Source of the DNA: Anaerolineae bacterium
GTDB taxonomy: Bacteria; Chloroflexota; Anaerolineae; B4-G1; SLSP01
Length of the DNA: 45,775 nucleotides
Direction of reading: 5' to 3'
Assembly (NCBI GenBank): GCA_016931315.1
Contig: JAFGFB010000034.1
Span: forward strand, 1 to 45,775
Position numbers and translations under genes: made by a program. This document shows, one piece after another, positions 32,801 through 41,100 of this stretch (its first letter is position 1; each line of letters opens with the position of its first letter). A model generated the notes under the pieces. The model saw nothing but the letters and a program-made list of their open reading frames with translations, was not told the origin of the DNA and made no database searches.

Positions 32801-35800
32801 TTCCCAAGCGCCTGTGGCTATTGCCAGCGGCAGCGTGATAGAGCGCATTCTGGGGGGCAAGAGTAAGCGCTCGTTCAAAGTGCTCCACCGCCGTGCTCCA
32901 GAGGCCTTTCTGTTTCAGGGCTTGCCCCAGGTTATAGTGTGCCTCTGCCCACTCGGGGCGTAGGCCAACGATCCGTTGTAACTCGCTGATGGCCGGGTCC
33001 ACCTCTTTTAGCCGCAGGCAGATGCGCGCATAATCGAAGCTTGCTTCTGCGTTTTCAGGGGCATAGGTCGCTGCCTGGCGATAAGCGCCAATGGCGAGGT
33101 CGTCTTGCTGTAATGCCTCATAGACCTTTCCCAGTTGCCAGTGCGCTTCTACACACCTGGCATCCAGCGTCAAGGCGCGCTCGAGGGTGACAATCGCAGC
33201 TTGTGGCTGCCGGCACTGATATAGAAATCGTGCTTTGTCCAGAAGATAGCGGCATTCCTGCGGTTCGAGCAAAATCGCCTGGTCATAAGCGGCAAGCGCT
33301 TGCTCTGTTTCCCCACGCGCGGCATGAAGTTGCCCCATCCCGTGATGCAGGAGCGCTGCGTTGGGCGCCAGGCGCAGTCCCTCTTCCAGCACGGTCCCTG
33401 CTTCGCCGTAGCGCTGTAGTTGCTGATACATCGAAGCCACTTTCCACCGATAGGTGATATTCTCAGATTGAGCCTGGAAAGCTTCCTGGTAGTAAGCCAA
33501 CGCTTCTTCGTAGCGGTTGCCGGCTTCCACAATCTTGCCCAGCTGGAGATAGAGCTCGCAATCTCCGGGGCACAGGCTCAGAGCTTTGCGTGCCGCGTGC
33601 TCTGCTTCATCCATCCTTTTGAGTTCGTAGGCGGTCGCCGCGAGCTGCGCGTGGTAGGCCGCTTCCTCAGGGCGCAGGGCCACGCTCTTCCGGAAAACTT
33701 CCAGAGCTTTTTCAAAAGCTTTTTGCTGTTGATAGGCTTTCCCCAGATGGAAAAACAAAAGCGTGAGCGCTGTCGGATTTTCGCCTAGATGTGGGCGTGC
33801 CTGCTCGAGAAACGCGAGCGCTACTGGATGCTGCCCCAACCGTTGGGAGACGATACCGGCATGGAGGGCATATTCGCCCACTTCTGGTTGAAGTTGCGTC
33901 GCCTTGGTGTAGGCTGTCAGTGCCTGTGCATCATCCGCCAATGCTTCGTAGACTTGCCCTTGCATATCGTAGGCTGCATCTAGATTGGGTTGCAGCTCGA
34001 TGGCTTGCTGAAGGGCTTGCAGCGCTTGCTCGTGTTCCGCCAGCCTGGCGTAGGTTGTGCCCAACGTGTGATAGTGGGCAGCTTGTGTTGGGTCGAGCGC
34101 GCAAGCCATCAAAGTCGCTTGGAGCGCTTCTTCGAGCGCATTTTGTTCCAGGTAGATGCGCCCCATCAAGGCGTGAGCTTGCGAGAATTCACGCCGGAGT
34201 TGTACAGCATCTTTCAGCATCCGTAGCGCCTCTTTGGAATCGCCTTGTTGGTACAAACAGTCTCCCAGTCCATAGCAGACCTCGGGCGTTTTTGCACCTG
34301 CCTGAAGGGCGCGGTGATACGACTTCACTGCTTCGGCGTGAAGTTGGCGTAGCCGCAGATTCTCCGCCAGGGCGCTGTGCCACTCGGCGCAATCGGGTTC
34401 GAGCTCTGCTGCTCGTTGTAAGCATGTGGTGGCGCGTTCCATGTTCCCCGCGCCTTGAAAGGTCAACCCGAGATGGTGCCAGTAAGTGGGACAGTCCGGA
34501 TTGAGCGTGACCGCCTGTTCGAATTCCTGTCGCGCATCACGGTTGCCTGGCGCTGACTGATGGTAGAGTATGCCCAGGGTATCGTGCCAGGCAGCTTCAT
34601 TGGGGTGAAGGGCCACTGCGCGCTTCAGGTAAACCTGCGCCTGCTCGGTATCCCCACTTTGAAGCAGTAGCTCCCCCATGTCATAGCAGAGCTCCCCATC
34701 ATCGGGAGTCAGTTGCAAGGCTTTTCCCAGGATGCGCTGCGCTTCACCGCTCCAGCGCTGCTTTTGGTAGGCGCGCGCGAGCTCGCGGTATGCCAGGGTC
34801 ATGTCAGGGGCGCGCTCAAGCGCAGTGTTAAGCGCCTGGAGGGCTTCTCGAGGTTTGCCCAGGCGATTGAGTGTAGCGCCGACCTGATAGGCATAGAGCG
34901 CTGAATCTGAAGCGTGCGCCTGCGCTTGCGAGAAAGCCATCAAGGCCTCAGCTTCTTTGTTCTGTCGCTGTAAGGTCAGTCCAATTTCATAGCTGACACT
35001 GGCGTGAAGCCGGTCCACATTCGCCAGCACGTTTTGTAGTTCTACCAAAGCTTGCTCTGGTTGTTCAAGCTCCCGCTGAATCCGCCCTAGATTGAACTGG
35101 TGCAGGATGTGATTCATCCCCTCCGCCGATAGGTTGTTGTCGGCGGGCTGTTTACCCCCTTCGCTTGTAGCTACGGTTGGCGCCGTGCCGGTTTTGGCCT
35201 GCGTCTTACTTTCCAGCGTGAGGGCTTCTTCTAGGGCAATCGCGGCGGCTTCTGTCTTTCCCAGCCGTTTCAGAGCCAGGCCAAAGCCAAAGGCATTCGA
35301 TCGCGATTGTGCTAACTGCACAAATTCCAGGACTTTTCTGGGGAGCTGTGCTGCCGGTTCATTGTTGACCATGCACTGTGCGACGAGTTGCGCCAGGCCA
35401 TTCGGGCTGTCTACAGCCTTGGTTCCCGCCGATAGCCAGGTGTGTAGTAGTTCTCTGCGCTCTTCACTCAATCCATAAAGTTGCACCAAGACTCCCTGCC
35501 ATGGGGCTTGTGTCTGGTGGTCCTGCGCCAGGCTCTCCAGGGATAGGCGAGCGCCAAACCTGGATTTCAGTGCCAGCGCCGCGAAGAAGTCCTGAATCAG
35601 CGGGTGGATGAAGGCGACTCCTTGTTCCTGGTTCTGCGGTAGGAGCAAGCCTCTCCTATAGGCGTCCGCCAGCGCTACCGGTGCCATTTTGGAGACCTCC
35701 GCGAGCCGTTTTTGCTCAACCTGCGTGCTCTGAGCCTGCTGCAGGATAAAGGCCAGATCGGTGATGGCTTGTCCGGCGGTCGCCAGCCATGAAGTCCAGG

Positions 35801-36683
35801 TTGCAATATCGGGTAGACCTTGCGTTACCCGTAGCGCCTCTGAGATGATGCCGCAGCGGCTCCACCAGGGCGCCGTGGCCTCTTCCTGTTTGGCGCGCTG
35901 CAAAGCTGTCTGGAGGAAGAGCGGCGTATGCACCAGGTCCCATAGTGGCGGGTCTTCCCGCAGCTGCTTTTGAATCGTTAACACAGTCTCTGCTGTTGCG
36001 TGCGCTTTGATGTAAGCATCCACGTCGCCATCACGCAACGGCAGAAGCTGCATGGTTTCCCATTGCGCCAGAAATGCATCTGTCGCAGGGCTGGGTACAG
36101 CCTGCGCTTCGGGCCGACTGGCAATGATGAACCGCGCATCAGGGTGCACCTGACGTTCCTGGGTTATCCAGCGCCACAGGCGCTCTCGCCCTGGCGCTTG
36201 TAGGGCGTTGAGGTTGTCGAGCAGATAGAGTAGTTTTCCGTGCTGGAGCAAGGCGGCGATGCCTTCCGGGGCTGCTACGGGTAGCAGGGTCTTGACCGCG
36301 TCCGCGAGAGATCTCGGGATGGGCGTATCGGCTGTAACCTCGCGCAGGTCCAGGAAAACGGGAACGACTATATCATTGGGGGCGTTCGTGGAGCAATTCT
36401 GCTGCGCGTGATACCATGCCAAATAGCGCAGGGTCATGGTTTTGCCGCTGCCCAATTTTCCCAGGAGGAGAGTTTTTGCCTTAATCTGCAATGCTTCCAG
36501 AAGGCTTTTCTCCTCTGCGGAGTTCCCCACCTGTACTTCTAGTGGAATGGTGCTCTGACCTGCGCTGGCAAAGGCGGCTTCCGCACGCAGGGCTTGTAGA
36601 TATTCGCACAGTAGCGACGATGTCACGGATCGTACGCTCTGATCCGTGACATTGTGCTCTGTTTGCGTTTTTGGGCTACGCAT
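29814..36683 (-). CDS. Giant NACHT-type STAND NTPase with about 50 TPRs
   Basis: A 2289-residue protein. After a short N-terminus comes a NACHT-like NTPase: Walker A GKLGSGKT (75-82), a Walker B region LLYLLDNLNAL (151-161) and FIIASRPEA (about 185-193). A winged-helix end motif VAFIHPLIQDFFAALAL closes this part. From about residue 460 to the C-terminus the protein is an almost unbroken tetratricopeptide array of about 50 repeats of 34 residues (typical unit: A-Y--LG--Y---G----A---Y--A--L-P). There is no membrane segment. STAND proteins act as ligand-triggered switches in defence or cell death, the repeats usually sensing the trigger. The ATG at 36683 lies 8 bases after the two-TM gene and follows GAGG; the frame opens at a GTG at 36728. 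Confidence 0.9.
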   Translation of the reverse strand: MRSPKTQTEHNVTDQSVRSVTSSLLCEYLQALRAEAAFASAGQSTIPLEVQVGNSAEEKSLLEALQIKAKTLLLGKLGSGKTMTLRYLAWYHAQQNCSTNAPNDIVVPVFLDLREVTADTPIPRSLADAVKTLLPVAAPEGIAALLQHGKLLYLLDNLNALQAPGRERLWRWITQERQVHPDARFIIASRPEAQAVPSPATDAFLAQWETMQLLPLRDGDVDAYIKAHATAETVLTIQKQLREDPPLWDLVHTPLFLQTALQRAKQEEATAPWWSRCGIISEALRVTQGLPDIATWTSWLATAGQAITDLAFILQQAQSTQVEQKRLAEVSKMAPVALADAYRRGLLLPQNQEQGVAFIHPLIQDFFAALALKSRFGARLSLESLAQDHQTQAPWQGVLVQLYGLSEERRELLHTWLSAGTKAVDSPNGLAQLVAQCMVNNEPAAQLPRKVLEFVQLAQSRSNAFGFGLALKRLGKTEAAAIALEEALTLESKTQAKTGTAPTVATSEGGKQPADNNLSAEGMNHILHQFNLGRIQRELEQPEQALVELQNVLANVDRLHASVSYEIGLTLQRQNKEAEALMAFSQAQAHASDSALYAYQVGATLNRLGKPREALQALNTALERAPDMTLAYRELARAYQKQRWSGEAQRILGKALQLTPDDGELCYDMGELLLQSGDTEQAQVYLKRAVALHPNEAAWHDTLGILYHQSAPGNRDARQEFEQAVTLNPDCPTYWHHLGLTFQGAGNMERATTCLQRAAELEPDCAEWHSALAENLRLRQLHAEAVKSYHRALQAGAKTPEVCYGLGDCLYQQGDSKEALRMLKDAVQLRREFSQAHALMGRIYLEQNALEEALQATLMACALDPTQAAHYHTLGTTYARLAEHEQALQALQQAIELQPNLDAAYDMQGQVYEALADDAQALTAYTKATQLQPEVGEYALHAGIVSQRLGQHPVALAFLEQARPHLGENPTALTLLFFHLGKAYQQQKAFEKALEVFRKSVALRPEEAAYHAQLAATAYELKRMDEAEHAARKALSLCPGDCELYLQLGKIVEAGNRYEEALAYYQEAFQAQSENITYRWKVASMYQQLQRYGEAGTVLEEGLRLAPNAALLHHGMGQLHAARGETEQALAAYDQAILLEPQECRYLLDKARFLYQCRQPQAAIVTLERALTLDARCVEAHWQLGKVYEALQQDDLAIGAYRQAATYAPENAEASFDYARICLRLKEVDPAISELQRIVGLRPEWAEAHYNLGQALKQKGLWSTAVEHFERALTLAPQNALYHAAAGNSHRRLGNLKPALTTFQAASRLEPGCMEYRLQIAALHREMGQWEEALALLQASRDLEPQNPALYAEMGHTLVARGSLTEALGQYVKAAELAPHEPETYRHMGLIFQRLGNLERALEMLKVATGLAPEDAEIHDNLGQVYQKQNQNSIATMEFEQAVAHAPETTRYWQHLSQALCALQRYESALEAAQKAVSLAPQAAESRVQLAYIHMEEQRHQEALDEYRQAAELEPENSAHYCGIGRNLYALEQFPAALEALQEAVQRNPGEVDAYRWIGAIHVRQEQFSEALVAYQTALTLQPEAAINHHNLGMLYRQIHDADKAHAVLQQAIVLDPHDAEAYFTLGQLHEERAEIEAALEAYQQASALAPTNLSYQQAYGITLRKTQHEEEAAQVFSAILAQNPADAESQWQLGSLLETRGAVKGTGQTSEQADWKAAWEESWKAYAKAATLKPGETRYQLSAASALARFGRQALALREAGIPTNHPTATEYSSAINVLRQLLAEDSNNAAIHTVLGEILTLNGAHAKAIEHLRRAVEEAPHSASAHLQLGRTLRIKGDGQQSLRELRIADVLLPDDPETQYELALTYQALQQEEQTVAALTKATEVNPTEALYHFTLSQTLQRMGQIQNASAVMAKAIDLRSGIAAWHNALGAILNTQQRNHVAIEQHLRAAELEPGNADYLHNAAATYIEMGNDKQAMPLLEQALQIQPDKPAWWGELGDAYQRQGKPQQARDAYRRAAVLAPTEPDYLLKLGDAAMALDEWEEAQAQYERALALKRDYAPAYRSLAMLYEKRTEWGRALEAYQKALELEPENAETHYRLGVVYQSTARHPEAVEQLEQAITLNPKMIESYAALGATYEALERDDEALQVYEQALVVAPNRIENQMQVGKLCRRLGHLDKAIVHFLRGLDLVPTSAEAYYELGKTYELQEQYDAALNAYLEAARLEPSVAHYYYSAGMLYKMLKQYVQSAAMLREAIKLQPDNADIYKQWAAVSAVSIFCQRQHNS

Positions 36684-36691
36684 TGCGTGCC

Positions 36692-37006
36692 TCACATCAG
36701 CGAGAGCAGCCAGTATGCCGCAACACACAAGCCGATTCCAAACAGCCAGAGGAAGATTCCTACACCAACCGAGGTACGGATAAGTTCATTGATCGCGTTG
36801 ACCAACCCGGTGAGTGACTCCACCAACGGCGCCAAAGCCACATTGGTGAGCGCTTTGCTGGTAGCCACAGTAGATTGCGCCGACACTTGTTGTAGCATCT
36901 GCCGATAGCGATGCGACAGAATGGTCCATAGCCCCGTAACACACGCGCTTAATCCCAACAGAAATAGACTCACAGAAATCCCTATTTGTAAATTCTCGAT
37001 TGACAT
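36692..37006 (-). CDS. Small two-TM membrane protein
   Basis: A 104-residue protein with two predicted membrane helices, at about 7-29 and 80-102, joined by a polar, partly amphipathic helical segment (about 30-78) rich in Ser, Ala and Leu. No family is recognised. It is the first gene of the operon that continues with the NACHT-TPR protein (8 bases between stop and next start) and the caspase-like protease. Small membrane proteins in this position often act as pore-forming or membrane-disrupting effectors of conflict systems; that role is inferred from position only. The ATG at 37006 follows AAGGATGGGA. Confidence 0.75.
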   Translation of the reverse strand: MSIENLQIGISVSLFLLGLSACVTGLWTILSHRYRQMLQQVSAQSTVATSKALTNVALAPLVESLTGLVNAINELIRTSVGVGIFLWLFGIGLCVAAYWLLSLM

Positions 37007-37167
37007 GCTGATCCCATCCTTTCACCGGTGAAGTGGATTGCCTGGCATAGGTCGAAGCCCAGCGTCTTATAAGAATGATTCTTTTTTAATTTGTTACTTG
37101 GTGAATGTATGTAATAATCTTGCGTTTGCGCTTGGGTTAAGCGTGGGAGCGTTTTCTAAGAGTGTGT

Positions 37168-37203
37168 TAATGTTTTCGTAACATAAAAGTAATGCTTTTG
37201 TAA
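37168..37203. promoter_or_regulatory. Operator-like direct repeats
   Basis: TAATGTTTTCGTAA (37168-37181) and TAATGCTTTTGTAA (37190-37203) differ at two positions and are spaced 22 bases apart, two helical turns. They overlap the expected transcription start of the minus-strand operon, so they may be a repressor site. Confidence 0.5.
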
Positions 37204-37207
37204 TACA

Positions 37208-37236
37208 ATAATAATGCATTGAATGGGCATTGTCAA
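37208..37236 (-). promoter_or_regulatory. Promoter of the two-TM / NACHT-TPR / protease operon
   Basis: On the minus strand, a perfect TTGACA (37231-37236), a 17-base spacer and TATTAT (37208-37213), in a distinctly AT-rich region. The leader would be about 195 bases. Confidence 0.72.
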
Positions 37237-37287
37237 TAATTATTTTCTCGCTAAGTTATTGAGATATTATCATGGTGCGAAGAATCT

Positions 37288-37773
37288 ATGCCTCGGCAGT
37301 TAAAATTGAGGCCTCTGAGTGATGAGGAACTGGTCGCTATCAAAGCTCTGGCGAGTGCCGAGGTCGAATCCGATGTTGTAGCGCGTCGAGCCAAAGTCAT
37401 TGCGGCGATGTATGTTGATCCGCACCTGACCGCTTCCGAGGCTGGCTTGCGCGCCGGATTCCGAAGCCCTCAAATGGGACCGATTTGGGTGCGGCGTTTC
37501 AACGCTGAGGGCATAGCCGGCCTGGGGGATCGCGAACGTCCTGGTCGCGCGCCTGTTCATGGCCCTGAGATCAGGCGCGCGCTCATCACCCTTGCCTTGC
37601 AGAAGCCCGAGGATTTGGGTTATCCTTATGATTCCTGGCCCCTCAAGGGCTTGCAGCGTGCATTGCTGGACCTGGAGGGAGTCTATTTATCGGATTCCAC
37701 GATTTGGACCTGGTTGGATGAGGAAGGGTTGTGTTGGCGCCAGCAGAGTCTGTGGCCCGAGATGGATTTGTAG
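37288..37773 (+). CDS. IS630-type HTH protein, truncated transposase
   Basis: A 161-residue protein matching the DNA-binding half of IS630-family transposases. The first helix-turn-helix is ARRAKVIAAMYVDPHLTASEAG onward, with the linker FNAEGIAGLGDRERPGRAP, followed by a second winged helix (YDSWPLKGLQRALLDLEG to TIWTWLDEEGLCWRQQS). It stops where the catalytic DDE domain should begin, so it cannot transpose. It may be a decayed insertion sequence or a domesticated regulator. It is divergent from the NACHT operon, sharing the AT-rich intergenic region of 281 bases. No terminal repeats of an intact element were found. Confidence 0.6.
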   Translation: MPRQLKLRPLSDEELVAIKALASAEVESDVVARRAKVIAAMYVDPHLTASEAGLRAGFRSPQMGPIWVRRFNAEGIAGLGDRERPGRAPVHGPEIRRALITLALQKPEDLGYPYDSWPLKGLQRALLDLEGVYLSDSTIWTWLDEEGLCWRQQSLWPEMDL

Positions 37774-38146
37774 GCGGAAGCATGAAAGTTTCTTTTGTGT
37801 TTGGCAAGTTTACGATTATACTGATGGTAAGTGGAAGGTCAGAAGGAACTCCGCAGCGCATCATTGCCCAGTTTGGGTGGCGCCGAACTGACTGCTGAAC
37901 GGTAGTAATCACAATCCACCCGCCGGGCGTCGATGCGCGTTGGCGGGTGTTGCATTTTGTGTCCAGATGCAGCGATTCTGGCTTTTCTGGAGACGCACTT
38001 CGAGGTGAATGGGGCACTGGCAGCTGCAATTCGAACATTGGGTGGCCTATCGTAGTTAGTGGCAAGGGCCTGAACTTGTGTCAATGGTCGCGGACGGGTT
38101 GTGCCTGGGGCGATGTCTTCAACTGCAGTAGAGAGGGAATACCCGC
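37774..38146. other. Gene-free stretch after the transposase fragment
   Basis: These 373 bases hold no credible gene. A hairpin with CACCCGCC/GGCGGGTG arms lies at about 37917-37950. The first 100 bases may be remnants of the lost transposase domain, since another frame stays open there, but no catalytic motif can be read. Confidence 0.45.
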
Positions 38147-41100
38147 ATGGAAAGAAAACCAGATTCCATTGTTGCTTATCTACAGACTTTTCTTTCCCGC
38201 AGTCGCTGTATGGCGCTGGCGCACGGCGAAGCCCTACCCGCTGTATCACAGGGTGTGGGGCTTTTTGCGGATATCTCTGGCTTCACCCCTCTGGCGGAAT
38301 CCCTCAATCAAGGTCTGGGAGACTCCCGTCAGGGTGCGGAGGTCTTAACACGTCTGGTCAATAACGTCTTCGAGTCGCTTATCAATCAGGTGCTACGCTT
38401 CGGTGGGGATGTGCTGGGCTTCGCCGGAGATGCCATGCTCTGTTGGTTTGCCGATGCGGCGCCCGCAACCGCATTAACCTGTGCGCTGGCTTTGCAGCGT
38501 GAGATGGAGGCTTTCGCCGCGGTTGCCGACCCCACCGGGAATTCTCACACGTTGACCCTGAAAGTCGGATTGGCAGCTGGTTCAGCACGGCGTTTGCAGG
38601 CGGGCGCCCCTGAATACGGCATCTTCGAGCTCCTTACCGGTGCAACACTCCTCCGCGTGGCAGAAGCCGAACACCACGCTCAAAAGGGTGAAATCATTGT
38701 AGCGCCGGAGATTGTTGCGGTGATGGGGGCGGCAGCGACCTGGGGCGAATCCCGCGAAGGCTTTCGTCCCTTGCTGGCGTTAGCTACTCATGCTCAAGCC
38801 GTTCCAGGCGAAATTGCACCACTGCCTGAAATGACAGTTGAAGCGCTGCAGCCCTATTTTCCTCCCGACCTCTTCACCTGGCTCAGTGGTGCGCAAGGGC
38901 AGCTGCAAGCCGAACTGCGTCCCGTGGTGAGCGCTTTTGTGCGCTTTGAGGGTTTGGACTACAAACACGATCCTGATGTAGCTGCGAAACTCGATGCCTA
39001 TGTCACGATGTTGCAACGCAGCGCAGCCTATTATGGCGGCAATCTGATGCGCCTGGACTATGGCGACAAAGGCAATATGGCGCACGTCATCTTCGGTGCG
39101 CCCGTAGCACACGAGGATGACGAAATCCGCGCCGTGGGGTGGATTCTGGAAGCACAGGCGGCTGTGCAGGAATTGCCCTTCATTACGGGGCAGACCATCG
39201 GCGCGACCCGAGGGCAGGTGTATGCCGGTGCGCTCGGCGGAGCATTGCGGCGTGGGTATACCTTGATGGGGGATGAGGTCAATGCCTCGGCGCGGCTGAT
39301 GCAGGCCTGTCAGCGCGGGCAGGCATTGGTCAGCCAACGCATCATCAAAGCCGCGCAGAAACAGTACCTGTTTCACCAGTTTCCGGGTTTCCAGGTCAAG
39401 GGCAAATATGAGCCCATCCCTGTCGGCACGCCGGTGGCAGCGCTCCCACCCGGGCAGCAGTTGCTGGCAGAAGGACCGCTCCTCGGCCGTGAGCATGAAT
39501 TGGCGACTTTGTTGAATGCCTTGGAGGCGATGCTCAAGGGAAATGGTAGTGTGGCGCGCCTTGAAGGCGCGGCAGGTACCGGCAAGAGCCGGCTAGCGGG
39601 TGAATTCATGCAGCAGGCTCTGGAACGTGGTGTGCATACATTGATGGGCAGCGCCCAAAGTGTCGGGCAAAAGACAGCCTATCTCGCCTGGCGCGATATT
39701 TTCCGTGTGCTCTTTGGCTTGCAAAGCGCGTGGCCCGCGCAGCAACAGGCACGCCAGATCGAGATGCAGCTGCGGTGGCTCAACCCCGATTGGCTGCTCC
39801 GCGCGCCGCTGTTAGGCGATGTGCTCGGTATCCCTCTCCCCGATAATCCCACGACCGCCGCGCTGACCCCACAGCTCCGCCAGCAAGCGTTGTTTGCGCT
39901 AATAGAGGAATTGCTGGCGCGGATGGCGGAACAGATTCCGCTGCTCATCGTACTGGAAGATTGCCAATGGCTGGATGAAGCGTCAACCGCATTGATACAC
40001 GCGCTCGCGGCGAACTTGAACACAGCGCGGGTAATGCTGGTCTGCCTGAACCGTCCGCCCGAGGCCGAGGTTCTTATCCTTCCCAAATTGGGGTTGGCTG
40101 CGAACTACCTGCAGCTGCAGTTAGATGAGCTGCCGCCTGAGGCTGTGCGCCAGCTGGCGACAGCGCACCTTGGCGGCGAGCTGCCGCCTGACGTCCTCAA
40201 AATGATCGAGGAACGTTCCCAGGGCAACCCGTTCTTTGTCAAAGAGCTGGCAGAGACATTACGTGAGACCAGCCATCTGCGCTTTGAAGACGGGCGTTGG
40301 GTCCTGGTGGGCAGCGTGCAGAATTTGAACCTGCCCGATTCCATTCAGGGTGTAATCCTGGCGCGGTTGGACCGGCTCGATGAGGGCGCCAAGCTGACGC
40401 TCAAAGTTGCCAGCGTAGTGGGAAGGCGTTTTGCCATTCGACTCATCGAGCACATACACCCTGAAGATGTCGCTCTGCAAATGCTTCTTTCGGAAATAGA
40501 GAAGCTGGAAAAGCGCGACATCACCCAAACGGAGATACCGCAAGAAATCGAGCAGTTCAAATCCAACGCTATGTGGGAGGTCACTTACGCGACCTTGCTC
40601 TATGCGCAACGACAAGCGCTGCATCGCGCCGTGGCGCAGTGGTATGAGGCCGCTTTCACGAACCCGGCAGATTTGCAGCCCTATTACCCCTTGCTGGCGC
40701 ACCACTACCGCTTTGCTGGAGAGCCCGCGCGCGAACGCCGCTACGCAGTACTCGCAGGCCAACAGGCAGCACATGATTATGCCAATCGCGAGGCTCTGGA
40801 ATTCGTGGGGCGCGCGCTCGTTCTCACGCCGGATGAGGCGCTGGAGGAAAGATATTCCCTTTTGCTGCTGCGCGAAGGTGTCAATGATATCCTGGGAGAA
40901 CGCGAGGTTCAGAAACACGATTTGGACGCACTCCAGACGTTGGTTGAGGCGCTCGGCGATGCGGCGCGGCGGGCAGAAGTGGCGTTGCGTCAGGCTAACT
41001 ACGCTGAAGGGACCGGTGATTTTGTCGCGGCGGTATCGTTGGTGCAACAAGCCATCGCGCAAGCGCAGGAAACAGGTGCTGCGGATTATGCGGCAGCAGC

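Noticed and set aside
33791-34504. 237-codon plus-strand frame opposite the TPR array
   Set aside because: It is a shadow of the repeated TPR coding sequence, with no start signal or recognisable domain.
29814-35100. Possible CRISPR or tandem DNA repeat in the TPR region
   Set aside because: The periodicity is 102 bases (34 codons) with diverged repeats in one frame, which is a protein repeat.
36692-37006. Two-TM protein as a bacterial gasdermin
   Set aside because: It is only 104 residues with two terminal helices; gasdermins are larger with a different fold. An analogous role is only a hypothesis.
40259-41062. 267-codon minus-strand frame inside the cyclase/TPR gene
   Set aside because: Antisense shadow of a clear coding region; no ribosome site and no domain.
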